A DNA stretch of 64,000 nt from Gluconacetobacter dulcium (GCF_014174165.1 NZ_JABEQN010000010.1:1-64000), one strand, 5' to 3'; positions 18,906 through 28,356 are shown, counted from the stretch's first letter. Notes: generated from the letters alone by a model not told the origin. Numbers and translations: made by a program.

Positions 18906-20258
18906 ATGATCCCGTCCCTGCCCCCCACGCCCGCCCGTCATGCCCTGCGCGGCCGCGCCGTCACCTTCGGCGCCGATCCGTTCATGGACGATCCGGCGCG
19001 GGCGCTGGTGTATGAAGCCGACGCCCTGATCCTGATCGAGGATGGGCGCATCACGCGGTTCGGCGCCTTCGACGCACTGCGCGACACGCTGCCACCCGAC
19101 ACCCCGGTCACGCATTGGCGCGAGGGCATCATTTCGGCCGGGTTCGTCGATACCCATGTCCATTATCCGCAACTGCCGATGATCGCGGCCTATGGCGAAC
19201 AGCTTCTGGAATGGCTGGAGCGCTATACGTTCCCCACCGAAGCCCGTTATGCCGACCCGGATTACGCATCCGACGTGGCGCGTCGTTTCCTGCGCGAACT
19301 GCTGCGCGCCGGCACCACCAGCGCCGCCGTGTACTGCACGGTCCACCCCCAGTCGGTCGATGCGTTCTTTACCGAGTCGGCACGCCTGAATACCCGCATG
19401 GTCGCGGGCAAGGTACTGATGGACCGTAACGCGCCCGCCAACCTGCGCGACACGCCCCAGCGTGGCTATGACGAATCTCTTGCCCTGATCGACCGCTGGC
19501 ACCAGCACGGGCGGCAACTCTATGCCGTCACCCCGCGCTTCGCCGCCACCAGCACCGAAGAACAGCTCGACCTCGCGGGGAGCCTGCTGCGCCAGCGCGA
19601 AGGGCTGTTCATGCAGACCCACCTGTCGGAAAACCTGGCGGAGGTCGAATGGATCCGCCACCTGTTTCCCAACCGCGCTTCCTATCTCGACGTCTATGCC
19701 CATGCCGGGCTGGTCGGGCCGCGCAGCGTGCTGGGCCATGGGGTCCATGTCGATGAGGGCACGTTCCATACCTGTCACGCGGCCGGATGCGCGCTGGCGC
19801 ATTGCCCGACCTCGAACCTGTTCCTGGGCAGCGGCGCCTTTCGCCTGTTCGACGCGCTTGACCCGCGCCGGCCGGTGCGCGTGGGCCTGGGCACCGATAT
19901 CGGTGCTGGCACCAGCCTGTCGCAATTGCAGACGCTGAACGAAGCCTACAAGGTCGCGCAATCGACCGGCCGGCGCCTGCACCCGGCCCAGGCCTTCTGG
20001 CTGGCGACGGCCGGCGGCGCCCGCGCGCTGTATCTGGACGACCGCATCGGCACCATCGCCCCTGGCATGGAAGCCGACCTGTGCGTGCTCGACCCGCGCG
20101 CCACGCCGCTGATGGCCCAGCGCGCCGAACAGTGCGAAACGATCGAGGACCTGCTGTTCGTGCTGATGATGCTGGGCGATGACCGCAGCGTTCGCGCGAC
20201 CTACGTGGCCGGTGCGCTGGTCCACGATCGGGACGCCGATGACAGCGGGATGCCCTGA
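18906..20258 (+). CDS. guaD: Guanine deaminase
   Basis: This zinc enzyme converts guanine to xanthine and ammonia. The 450-residue protein has the full bacterial GuaD signature: H84-V-H86 in GFVDTHVHYPQLPM, AAYGEQLLEWLERYTFPTE, QTHLSENLAEVEW, the GHGVHVDE His and GLGTDIGAGTSLS. The ATG at 18906 is accepted. It follows the FUSC gene by 85 bp. It is a second guanine deaminase beside the one at 15086-16498 and the more orthodox of the two. Confidence 0.95.
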   Translation: MIPSLPPTPARHALRGRAVTFGADPFMDDPARALVYEADALILIEDGRITRFGAFDALRDTLPPDTPVTHWREGIISAGFVDTHVHYPQLPMIAAYGEQLLEWLERYTFPTEARYADPDYASDVARRFLRELLRAGTTSAAVYCTVHPQSVDAFFTESARLNTRMVAGKVLMDRNAPANLRDTPQRGYDESLALIDRWHQHGRQLYAVTPRFAATSTEEQLDLAGSLLRQREGLFMQTHLSENLAEVEWIRHLFPNRASYLDVYAHAGLVGPRSVLGHGVHVDEGTFHTCHAAGCALAHCPTSNLFLGSGAFRLFDALDPRRPVRVGLGTDIGAGTSLSQLQTLNEAYKVAQSTGRRLHPAQAFWLATAGGARALYLDDRIGTIAPGMEADLCVLDPRATPLMAQRAEQCETIEDLLFVLMMLGDDRSVRATYVAGALVHDRDADDSGMP

Positions 20259-20388
20259 GAGCATGACGTAAATATGCGCTGGTGGGCGAGAACAGCCTTC
20301 AAATCCGCGCCTGACGATCGGGGATCGAAACCATGAGTGCTCGTCAATGAGAGTTTCGACCCGCGCCGGATCTGAACGCGGAGATGTC

Positions 20389-20908
20389 ATGGCGTCCAGG
20401 ACAAAAGATCTCTTCGCCGCGTATATGATCGCGACTTTCGTAACGACCTTCGTGCTCGTCCTGTCCAGATTTCCGGCGGATTTCAGCCACTCCGTCGGCG
20501 CTTATTTATATGGCATCGTGTTTCTTGTTCTTTTCGTCGTCATCGCCATCTCTGCCGCGATATCATGCGCCGCAGCGCTTTGCGTTGTGAAGACGATAGA
20601 GCGGGGCCGGATGCCCGCTTTCGTGTCTGGAAGCTTTCTTTTGGGGCGGCCTGGGATCGCTGATGATTTTTGCGTCTTTGCCCACCGCCGCATTGGCGGG
20701 CGTGCCTGAACCGGGCTTTTTTCCGGCGTATCGTTCGGCCCTTCTTTTCAACGGACGTGTTTTTGCAGCGGCGGGCGCGACCGGCGCGATGGTTTTCTGG
20801 TTTATTGTCACGCGCTTGCGTCAGAAGAACCGGCCGACGCAGCCATTAACATATTTTTTAATGACTCATATTCGTACATTAATTGATTTTCAGGTAAAGA
20901 TGGAATGA
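20389..20908 (+). pseudogene. Frameshifted small membrane protein
   Basis: Two abutting frames join into one sensible product of about 172 residues if one base is removed from the TTTTGGGG run at 20639-20646. The first part starts at the ATG at 20389 (GGAG just upstream) and holds two membrane segments (AYMIATFVTTFVLVLSRF and VFLVLFVVIAISAAISCAAA). The continuation reads WGGLGSLMIFASLPTAALAG, then a fourth hydrophobic segment (FAAAGATGAMVFWFIV). Without the correction the first frame ends at 20709. It is either a real inactivating mutation or a sequencing error in a homopolymer. The function is unknown. Confidence 0.65.
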
Positions 20909-21180
20909 AGAGCATTTTTACACGTCATTATTGATGATTCCGCGCGATATGCGCAGAGCCCGCAAGATCTGGGCGGCTGGTGTCTCGATTGAATACGCAT
21001 CCGAGGCCCCCGGCACCCGAGAGGCAATTTCATTTACATAAAAAAACGATATGTTAGGCTGACCGGCATAAACTTTCAGGATCGTTGTGTTGGAACCATT
21101 CCCTGACATGGCCTGGGAAGCCATTTGCAGGTGACGGGAACATGATGCCTTCCATGAAAGGTCATGAGAATACATAAAGG

Positions 21181-23403
21181 ATGCGATATTTTATGCCGGG
21201 ACATTTAGAACGCCGTCCATGGAACAGCTTGTCCGCGCGCATTGTTCTGATATGCGGGCTCGCCTTCATCGCCATACAGGTCGTGGCCATGACGATATCG
21301 GCATGGATGATGAAGTCCCAGGTTGAAAAAAGCGTTTTTTCCGAAGCGACCTCCCGCAGCCAGATCCTGGTCGACCAGATCACCCGGCGCCTGCTGGACC
21401 TGAACGATATCGCGCGCGCCAACAAGGTGGCCATTGAAGCAAGCCACAAGGCCGGAACGGCCAGCCGGGCCGAAATCGTCAGCCTGCTTCGCGAGACGGA
21501 GATCCGGTCCCCCAACCTCTATGCCGTGTGGATGGAGGAAATCCCCGGCGGGTTCGACGGGCAGAAGGCACTCAATGCGCCGGGGGTGAACAGCCATGGC
21601 ATCCTCAATCCCTATTATGTCCGCAAACCCGACGGATCGATCGATTTCAACGCCGTCGACGAGCATTACAGCCAGGGCTGGTTCACCCAGCCGATGGCCA
21701 GCGGCGAGCCCATTCTGACGGAGCCCTATATCGACGAAGGCAGCGGCGTGGAGATGATCTCGTTTTCCTATCCGCTGGTGTTCGACGGCAGGAAGATCGG
21801 CGTGACCGGGATCGATACTCCCCTGGACTGGATCGTCACCCTGCTCGGCTCGTCCGACGTCTTCGGCAGCAAGAACATTTCGCTTCTGTCCCAGGACATG
21901 GTCTGGATTTCACACCCCGACAAGAAGCGCCTGCTCCAGCCCTACACGGACGACGGAAAGGCCGAGCTGTCGCAGGCGATTTCCAGCCGCAAGGTCCGGA
22001 TCATCCGTGGTTTTCATGACGGGGAGCTGGAGCGGGTGATGGTTCCTTTCCAGATCCCCGGCTTCAGCAATGTCTGGACCCTCGTCGTCGACATCCCCCG
22101 TGCCGCGCTGGATGCGCCGGTGACGAACAACATCGTCGCCCTGCTGATTTCGGGCGTGCTGCTGATGATCCTTTCCGTTCTCGTCGTCTATTTCATCTCG
22201 CGAAAACTGATCAGGGAGCCGTTCCGCAACCTGCTGGCGGCGGTTTCCGATCTGACCCTGGGCCAATATGACCGGGCGGTTCCCGGCACCGGGCGCGGCG
22301 ACGAAATCGGCAGGGTCGCCCAGGGCCTGGAAGGCTTTCGCAAGACGCTCCTGAGAGGCCGGGAGGCGGAAGCCCATGCGACGGAAGCCCGAACCCAGCA
22401 TGAGGCGCTTCAGCGGAAGACGCGGCAGGAAGAAGAAACCAAGATCCGCAATATCAACAACGTCATCAGGACCATGGGAGACGGGCTCGACAACCTGGCC
22501 AGGGGCGATCTCTCCTGCCAGATCAACACCGCCCTGCCGCCCGAATTCGAGCCCCTGCGACAGAATTTCAACCAGTCGGTACGCCAGCTCGCCGAGGCGC
22601 TGTCCGACATCGCCGGCATGGGCCGCAGCATCAGCAAGAACACCGCGCAGCTTGCGACCGAAGCCGAAACCCTGGCCAAGCGGACGGAGCAGCAGGCCGC
22701 CTCGCTGGAGCAGACGGCGGCAGCGGTCAACGAGATTACCGAAAGCGTCAGCGAATCCGTCCAGCAGATCGGCACCGCGCAGAAGATCGGCGTGCAGGCC
22801 CGTGGTTCCGCCAGCAGTTCGTCCGACCTCATGCAGCAGACACAGACGGCCATGGCGCGGATCGAGGACAACTCGAAACAGATCGTCGCCATCATCGAGA
22901 CGATCGACATCATCGCCTTCCAGACCAATATCCTGGCGCTCAACGCCGCCGTCGAGGCCGCCCGGGCCGGCGATGCGGGCAAGGGCTTCGCCGTCGTCGC
23001 CAGCGAGGTCCGGGCCCTGTCGCAGCGTTGCGCCCAGGCGGCCAAGGAGATCGGCACCCTGCTCAGGACCACGACATCGGACATCAAGACCGGCTCGAAA
23101 CGCGTGACCGAAACCGGCAAGTCGCTTCAGGACATCTCCCGCTTCATCGCCGAGATCAGCGATAATCTGAACCAGATCCTGACAGCCGGGCAGGAACAAT
23201 CCGCCACCCTGACCCAGATCAACATCACGGTCAGCGACATGGACCAGGTGACGCAGCGCAATGCCACCGTGGCCGAACATTCCCACGCCGCCGCGCGCCG
23301 CCTGGCGGGCGAGACGGACAGGATGACCCAGCTTGTCGGCCGCTTCCATCTTCCGGACAGCACGAATCTCGTCCAATACCGGCCCCGGAACAAGGCACGA
23401 TGA
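21181..23403 (+). CDS. Methyl-accepting chemotaxis protein with dCache sensor
   Basis: This 740-residue transmembrane chemoreceptor has one membrane segment at about residues 20-42. A periplasmic double-Cache type ligand domain follows (about 45-310; note LYAVWMEEIPGGFDGQ and YSQGWFTQPM), then a second membrane segment at about 317-340. A HAMP domain at about 341-393, a second HAMP-like region at about 430-485 and the signalling hairpin complete it. The hairpin tip is DIIAFQTNILALNAAVEAAR (about 577-596), the CheA/CheW contact site. Ligands of such domains are often amino or organic acids. There is no CheW-binding pentapeptide at the C-terminus. The start is ATG 21181 or 21193. No other chemotaxis gene is nearby. 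Confidence 0.93.
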   Translation: MRYFMPGHLERRPWNSLSARIVLICGLAFIAIQVVAMTISAWMMKSQVEKSVFSEATSRSQILVDQITRRLLDLNDIARANKVAIEASHKAGTASRAEIVSLLRETEIRSPNLYAVWMEEIPGGFDGQKALNAPGVNSHGILNPYYVRKPDGSIDFNAVDEHYSQGWFTQPMASGEPILTEPYIDEGSGVEMISFSYPLVFDGRKIGVTGIDTPLDWIVTLLGSSDVFGSKNISLLSQDMVWISHPDKKRLLQPYTDDGKAELSQAISSRKVRIIRGFHDGELERVMVPFQIPGFSNVWTLVVDIPRAALDAPVTNNIVALLISGVLLMILSVLVVYFISRKLIREPFRNLLAAVSDLTLGQYDRAVPGTGRGDEIGRVAQGLEGFRKTLLRGREAEAHATEARTQHEALQRKTRQEEETKIRNINNVIRTMGDGLDNLARGDLSCQINTALPPEFEPLRQNFNQSVRQLAEALSDIAGMGRSISKNTAQLATEAETLAKRTEQQAASLEQTAAAVNEITESVSESVQQIGTAQKIGVQARGSASSSSDLMQQTQTAMARIEDNSKQIVAIIETIDIIAFQTNILALNAAVEAARAGDAGKGFAVVASEVRALSQRCAQAAKEIGTLLRTTTSDIKTGSKRVTETGKSLQDISRFIAEISDNLNQILTAGQEQSATLTQINITVSDMDQVTQRNATVAEHSHAAARRLAGETDRMTQLVGRFHLPDSTNLVQYRPRNKAR

Positions 23404-23436
23404 CACCCTGACAGATTGGATGACAGATTGGATCGA

Positions 23437-23473
23437 GCCCGCCCCCACGCATGACGCGCCCAACGGGGCGGGC
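23437..23473 (+). terminator. Hairpin after the chemoreceptor gene
   Basis: A perfect 9-bp stem (GCCCGCCCC / GGGGCGGGC) with a 19-base loop lies 34 bp after the stop codon, without a strong T-tract. Just before it, a 12-bp unit GACAGATTGGAT occurs twice in tandem (23410-23433). Confidence 0.5.
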
Positions 23474-23479
23474 GATCAT

Positions 23480-24189
23480 TCTCGCCTGCAAGTTTATAAG
23501 AATTGATTGGAAATTTTTGCAGATGAGCGATACATTATATTAGTATTCAAAAAGAAATTATAACTCTGTCGAGCTACGCAGACGGATTTTGCAGATCAAA
23601 TGAACAGAGCGCCCGCCTGAGGATTACGCGCCGCCTCTATCTCGCGCACGAACATAAAATATACTCTATTTCTTTTTTGAAACCCTATAATTTAAATACC
23701 CTCCCAAAAGACCTACCGCGGATCCGATCAGCATAATGGACGAAAATATAATTTCAGCCGGTCTTCCATCATGTAAATGAATGAAGACAACAAGGGAAAA
23801 TACGAATATTGTATTTGTTGTTATTAATATTCTCTCCGACTTTTTTGCAGGACGCATCCCCTGACTCCACAAAAATGCTCTTTCCACTCATAAGCGAACA
23901 CATAAATAACAAATCTTCAGAGCAGCAGAAAGAAACCGGTGACATTATTTTAGAAAAAGCCATTTTTTATGAAAACACCAGGGAAAAATTCTCGATGCAG
24001 GCCGCGTAAATTTACCATAGCCGTTTAAGCTTATCCCTGTCGCCCCCATGGCTACCGTCATCCAACCTGATGTTTTTCTTGGTGATCGGTTTCGTCGCAT
24101 ACGGTCTTTTTCATGGGAAAATCGCGTGTTGGCGTGCGATACGAACTCGTGCATAATGTTATATCATAACTCAATGGCGAGATGCGCGT
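23480..24189. other. Low-GC patch between chemoreceptor and peptidase genes
   Basis: This stretch of about 700 bp is strikingly AT-rich compared with the rest of the window (runs such as AAATTTTTGCAG and TTTAAATACC). It holds one plausible small gene on the minus strand (23666-23857). The remainder has no supported gene. Its right end is the promoter region of the S46 peptidase, with an AT-rich CATAATGTTATATCATAAC segment about 35 bp before the start codon. The patch may be a remnant of acquired DNA. Confidence 0.55.
23666..23857 (-). CDS. Tiny two-helix membrane protein, unknown function
   Basis: This product of 63 residues starts at the ATG at 23857, with GGAG 7 bases upstream. A lysine-rich N-terminus is followed by two hydrophobic segments (ILITTNTIFVFSLVVFIHL and IIFSSIMLIGSAVGLLGGYL) and a basic tail ending RVSKKK. 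This suits a small inner-membrane protein with positive ends inside. Codon use is AT-rich and unlike its neighbours. No family is recognised. Confidence 0.55.
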   Translation of the reverse strand: MRPAKKSERILITTNTIFVFSLVVFIHLHDGRPAEIIFSSIMLIGSAVGLLGGYLNYRVSKKK

Positions 24190-26280
24190 ATGTCACTTGC
24201 AAAATCCTATCTGATGCTGTCGGGTGCGATCCTGTCGCTTCTGGCGGGCTCCGTCAGTGCCCGCGCGGACGAGGGCATGTGGACGTTCGACCACCTTCCG
24301 AAAGCTGCTTTGCAGAAGAACTATGGATTTCAGCCCGATGCGGCATGGATCCAGCACGTCGTGCAATCGTCCGCCCGGTTGGCCGAAGGCTGTTCGGCCT
24401 CGTTCGTCTCGGCGGACGGGCTGGTCATGACCAATCACCATTGTGCCAATTCATGCCTGTCCGCCCTGTCGGACAAGACGCATGATTATTTCCGTGACGG
24501 GTTCCACACGCAGTCGCTCGCCGAGGAACGTCAGTGCCCCGGCATGGAACTCGACCGGCTGGACGGCATCACCGACGTGTCGTCCCAGGTCGCGCAGGCG
24601 ACGAAGGGGCGGCAGGGTGCGGCCTATAACGCCGCCGTGCAGGAAGTCGAAAGCCGGTTGACCAAGGCGTGCGCCGCCGGCGACGCCGAACATTGGCGCT
24701 GCGACATGGTGGCCCTCTATCATGGCGGACAGACGGCGCTCTATCGCTATCGCCGCTACAAGGATGTACGGGTGGTGATGGCGCCCGAGCAGGATATCGC
24801 GTTCTTCGGTGGCGACCCCGACAATTTCAATTATCCGCGCTATGATATCGACCTGTCGATGCTGCGGGTGTACGAGGATGGCAAGCCGGTCCACACACCC
24901 TTCCTGCAATTCGACCCCAAAGGCCCCAAGGCCGGAGACCTCGTCTTCACCTCGGGCAATCCGGGCCGCACCCAGCGCGGCCTGCCCGCGGCGGCCCTGG
25001 CCTTCCAGCGCGATATCGCCAATCCGGCCATTATCGACATATTCTCGGTGCGCGAAGGCATGCTCTGGCAATATGCGCGCGAAAGCGCCGAACATGCACG
25101 GCAGGCCGAGGATACGCTGTTCGGCGTGCAGAACGCGCTGAAATCCTATTCCGGCACCGAAGCCGCCCTGCGATCGAGCGATATCGTCGCCCAACGGGCG
25201 AAAGAGGATGCGGCCCTGCAAGCCTGGATCGACGCGGACCCGGCGCGGCGCGCCGAATATGGACAGCCTTTCGCGGTCGTGGACAAGGCGATCGGCGTGC
25301 AGAAGGACCTGTTCGCCCGCAATCTCGCGCTGCATATGGCCCTGCATGGTCTGGCCGGTGACGCCATGACGCTGGTCGAAGGCGCCCGCGAACGCGCAAA
25401 ACCCGATGCCAAACGGCATGCCGGCTATCACGACGCACAACTTGGCGAAATCGAAACGGAGCTTGCCGCCAGCGAGCCTGTCTATCCGGAACTGGAAACC
25501 GCGTCCCTCGCCCTGGCATTGACGAGCCTGCGCCAGATCCTGGGCGCGGACGATCCGCTGGTCCGCACCGCGCTGGGGAACGACAGCCCGGATGCCGTGG
25601 CGGCGCGACTGGTGAAGGAGACCCGGCTGGCGGACCCTGCCATACGCACCGCATTGTGGCATGGCGGCCAGGCGGCGATCGACAAGGCGACCGATCCGAT
25701 GGTCATCTTCGCCCGGACGCTCTTCCCCGCCTATGACGCGCTGCGCGAGCGTATGCTCAACGAGGTATCGGCACCGTTGCACAAGGCCGAGGGGGACATC
25801 GCCCGCGCCCGCTTCGCGCAGGCACAGGCGGCGGGGCGGCTCGATGCGATCTATCCCGATGCCACCTTCTCGCCGCGCCTTTCCTTCGGCACGGTGCAGG
25901 GCTGGCGGCAGGACGGCGCGGATATTCCGCCCTTTACCGACTTCGCCGGCATGTATCGCCATGCCACCGGCAGCGAGCCTTTCGCCCTGCCCAAACGCTG
26001 GCTGGACGCGAAGGCCCGGCTGGACCTGTCCACCCATCTCGATTTCGTCTCGACCAACGATATCGTGGGCGGCAATTCCGGCTCGCCGGTGCTTGACCGT
26101 CAGGGCCATGCGGTCGGGCTGATCTTCGACGGCAACCTGCCCAGCCTGGCCGGCGATCTGTATTACGACATCGGCAGCAACCGCGCGGTTTCGACCGACA
26201 CCAGCGCCATCATCGCCGCGCTGCGCACGGTCTACGCCGAACCCGCGCTGGCCGACGAACTGGTGCGCGGCCACCGCTGA
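24190..26280 (+). CDS. S46-family dipeptidyl-peptidase
   Basis: This exported 696-residue serine peptidase is of the DPP7/DPP11 type, which removes dipeptides from oligopeptide N-termini in the periplasm. It has a signal peptide (ending near VSARADE). The chymotrypsin-like catalytic residues are H84 in MTNHHCANSC, an Asp near 221 in YPRYDIDLS and S630 in GGNSGSPV. DPP7 and DPP11 are told apart by one residue in the S1 site, which I cannot assign safely by eye. It stands alone behind an AT-rich promoter region. Such enzymes are common in Bacteroidetes and scattered in Proteobacteria. Confidence 0.9.
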   Translation: MSLAKSYLMLSGAILSLLAGSVSARADEGMWTFDHLPKAALQKNYGFQPDAAWIQHVVQSSARLAEGCSASFVSADGLVMTNHHCANSCLSALSDKTHDYFRDGFHTQSLAEERQCPGMELDRLDGITDVSSQVAQATKGRQGAAYNAAVQEVESRLTKACAAGDAEHWRCDMVALYHGGQTALYRYRRYKDVRVVMAPEQDIAFFGGDPDNFNYPRYDIDLSMLRVYEDGKPVHTPFLQFDPKGPKAGDLVFTSGNPGRTQRGLPAAALAFQRDIANPAIIDIFSVREGMLWQYARESAEHARQAEDTLFGVQNALKSYSGTEAALRSSDIVAQRAKEDAALQAWIDADPARRAEYGQPFAVVDKAIGVQKDLFARNLALHMALHGLAGDAMTLVEGARERAKPDAKRHAGYHDAQLGEIETELAASEPVYPELETASLALALTSLRQILGADDPLVRTALGNDSPDAVAARLVKETRLADPAIRTALWHGGQAAIDKATDPMVIFARTLFPAYDALRERMLNEVSAPLHKAEGDIARARFAQAQAAGRLDAIYPDATFSPRLSFGTVQGWRQDGADIPPFTDFAGMYRHATGSEPFALPKRWLDAKARLDLSTHLDFVSTNDIVGGNSGSPVLDRQGHAVGLIFDGNLPSLAGDLYYDIGSNRAVSTDTSAIIAALRTVYAEPALADELVRGHR

Positions 26281-26465
26281 CGGGCCGCGCCTTAACCGGA
26301 AGGCCGCGTCGTGGCATGCCCTTTCTCCCGGTGCATGGTCATGGACCGGCCTTCCCCTCTTTGCCGTGGTGGCATAGGACGAATGCGCCTTGCCTCCCTC
26401 GGGCAACACCGCCCCATCGCGGCGGCGTCTTCCTATCAGACGGTTTTTCCAGAAAGCCCGCCGCC

Positions 26466-26900
26466 ATGCCTGCTTACAGCGACGATACCGAGATCAACGA
26501 TATCGTATCGGCGTTTCTGAGCGGCACCCTGCCGAAGGCGAAATGGACGCACGCGGCCCATTTCGCCGTCGCCCTGTGGCTGCTGCGCCATCGGCCGGAA
26601 TGGGCGGAACTGCCGATCATGCGCGGCCTGATCCGTGCCTATAACGAGGCCAGCGGCACGGCCAATACGCTCTCAAGCGGCTATCACGAAACGATCACCA
26701 TCGCCTCGATGCGGGCGGCAAGGGCTTTCCTCGCACATTATCCGGCGGAAACACCGCTCTGCATTATCCTGGATGCCCTGATGGCGGGGGCGCCCGGCCG
26801 GAGCGACTGGCTGCTCGGGCACTGGACGCGGGAGACATTGTTTGGCCCCGAAGCACGATCACACTGGGTCGAACCCGACAGGGCCGCGCTGACGGTCTGA
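26466..26900 (+). CDS. Conserved-looking small cytoplasmic protein, unknown function
   Basis: I cannot name this 144-residue protein. It starts at the ATG at 26466 (MPAYSDDTEINDIVSAFLSG). Its helical N-terminal half contains KWTHAAHFAVALWLLRHRPEW, a motif I associate with uncharacterised proteins. A His-rich centre (SSGYHETITIASM) and LLGHWTRETLFGPEARSHW follow. There is no signal or membrane segment. It follows the peptidase gene by about 185 bp. The frame is open upstream to 26316 but that part reads as non-coding. Confidence 0.65.
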   Translation: MPAYSDDTEINDIVSAFLSGTLPKAKWTHAAHFAVALWLLRHRPEWAELPIMRGLIRAYNEASGTANTLSSGYHETITIASMRAARAFLAHYPAETPLCIILDALMAGAPGRSDWLLGHWTRETLFGPEARSHWVEPDRAALTV

Positions 26901-26955
26901 CGACCCGGCCAGGATCAGAGCACACCATGCGGGTTTCCACCCTGGCTCCCGAAGG

Positions 26956-27912
26956 TTACGGGACGCACTGATCGAGCAGCGCCTCCAGTTTCGGGCGCTG
27001 GAGCGAATCAATCGACCGGCCGACATACAGGCGCGCCCTCTGCCGGATGACATCGATCACGCGCTGGCTCATCTCCTGCGCGCTGCCTTCCGCAAGCAGG
27101 CTGGCAATGGCGATCCGCCGCTCGACCGCATGTCGCACGATCTTGAAGGCGATGGCATTCACGATGGATTCGAACTCCATCCGGCCGAAACGGGACTCGC
27201 ACGCCGAAAGCTGGCTCATCGCATCCAGATAGAGTCGGACGACCAGGCTCCCGCCCGTGCGGTGAAAATGCTGGCGGTGCCAGCTTCGCGCCCAGGTATG
27301 TTCGCGCTCGGCGGCCAGATGCTCGCGCATGTTCGCGCAGACATGGCCGGCCGGGCAGTGATAGGTCCACGCCGCCAGCCACGCGCTGACGAAATCGGGA
27401 TAGCTGTGGCGATACCACGCGATCGCGGCACCGTTGGCCCTGGTCGTGAAGCGGAAGGATTTCTGGCCGTCGACGCCGTAGAGAATCGACATCGTGCCGC
27501 TGCTCTCCGGGTCGCGGCCGAGAACCAGGATATGGCCCGGATCGCCCCCGTGCATATGACGCTGCACGGTGAAGAGATCCAGCAGCGACTCGTCCTCGAC
27601 CGACCGGGCCGCATGCGCCTTCACGTAGCTCATGAACAGCGGGTTGCGCACGCCCGTCAGGCCCAGCGGGCAGAAATCGAACCCCCACCAGCGCGACATC
27701 TTGACCAGATGAAAGGCCAGTTCATTGCGCAGTTCGGTCAGGCGCAGTGGACCCTCGCCATTCTGGCACACCGCCTGGACCGTCTGGAACCGGCTGACCA
27801 GCCCGTTGATCTGCCCGGCAAATCCGCGGCCGGGATCGAAATAATCCACCAGCAGTGGCGGTTGTGAGTGCGTGAGGTGCCAGGAGGCGTCGCAACCGAT
27901 TGTCTCGCTCAT
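26956..27912 (-). CDS. Unrecognised 318-aa protein beside bfd
   Basis: I do not recognise this protein. From the ATG at 27912 it begins MSETIGCDASWHLT and seems cytoplasmic and mixed alpha/beta. The centre contains SRWWGFDFCPLGLTGVRNPL and QRHMHGGDPGHILVLGRDPE. The C-terminal 100 residues are helical (VNAIAFKIVRHAVERRIAIA). Cys and His are spread over the middle (TYHCPAGHVCANMREHLAAE), which might bind metal. It is divergent from bfd, with an inverted repeat in the gap, so it may belong to the iron regulon. Translation further upstream to 28059 looks non-coding. Confidence 0.7.
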   Translation of the reverse strand: MSETIGCDASWHLTHSQPPLLVDYFDPGRGFAGQINGLVSRFQTVQAVCQNGEGPLRLTELRNELAFHLVKMSRWWGFDFCPLGLTGVRNPLFMSYVKAHAARSVEDESLLDLFTVQRHMHGGDPGHILVLGRDPESSGTMSILYGVDGQKSFRFTTRANGAAIAWYRHSYPDFVSAWLAAWTYHCPAGHVCANMREHLAAEREHTWARSWHRQHFHRTGGSLVVRLYLDAMSQLSACESRFGRMEFESIVNAIAFKIVRHAVERRIAIASLLAEGSAQEMSQRVIDVIRQRARLYVGRSIDSLQRPKLEALLDQCVP

Positions 27913-28060
27913 CGTCAACAGCTTCCCGTCAGGAGGCGAAAAGAGAACAGCGGCACCAAACAGCGCAAGCGCGCCCTCGGTGCCGCCGGAGTTTCCACGG
28001 GACGGGGTTGGGAAATCGACGGTCGGGCAACTGCCGGATGTCCCGTGGCCTCCGATCATT

Positions 28061-28079
28061 ATTGCGACCGCATCGCAAT
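28061..28079. promoter_or_regulatory. Inverted repeat in the gap before bfd
   Basis: ATTGCGA and TCGCAAT form perfect 7-bp arms around a 5-bp spacer, followed directly by the TTGCAA palindrome. They lie 53 bp before the bfd start and 149 bp before the divergent gene. This is a candidate operator for either gene. It is only loosely similar to a Fur/Mur box. Confidence 0.4.
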
Positions 28080-28131
28080 TGCAATACGAAGAATGAAGAC
28101 CTCCTTACACCTCGCCGGGAGCGGAGCCTTC

Positions 28132-28356
28132 ATGATCGTCTGTTCGTGCAATGCGCTGTCCCATACGGACATCGAATCCGCCATCCGCGCGGGCGCGTCG
28201 CGCCCCGCCGAAATCCATGCCGCGCGGCAATGCCGCGCGCAGTGCGGCAACTGTGTTCCGGGAATGCTCTGCCTGCTGCGCAACGCGCTGAAGGCCGCCA
28301 CTCTGGAAGGGCTGCCCAACGCGGATGCGCAACGGCAGCACGCCGGCCACGCCTGA
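28132..28356 (+). CDS. bfd: Bacterioferritin-associated ferredoxin (Bfd-type 2Fe-2S)
   Basis: This 74-residue [2Fe-2S] protein is expected to deliver electrons that release iron stored in bacterioferritin. The four ligands follow the Bfd pattern: C4-x-C6 at the N-terminus (MIVCSCNALS) and CGNC about 35 residues later. The ATG at 28132 has GGAG 9 bases upstream. Bacterioferritin itself is not in this window. fur converges on it, and its terminator lies inside the 3' end of fur. Confidence 0.93.
   Translation: MIVCSCNALSHTDIESAIRAGASRPAEIHAARQCRAQCGNCVPGMLCLLRNALKAATLEGLPNADAQRQHAGHA

Noticed and set aside
20918-21175. An 85-codon minus-strand frame before the chemoreceptor
   Set aside because: No ribosome site, no recognisable motif, and it overlaps the likely chemoreceptor promoter. 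It is not strong enough to call.
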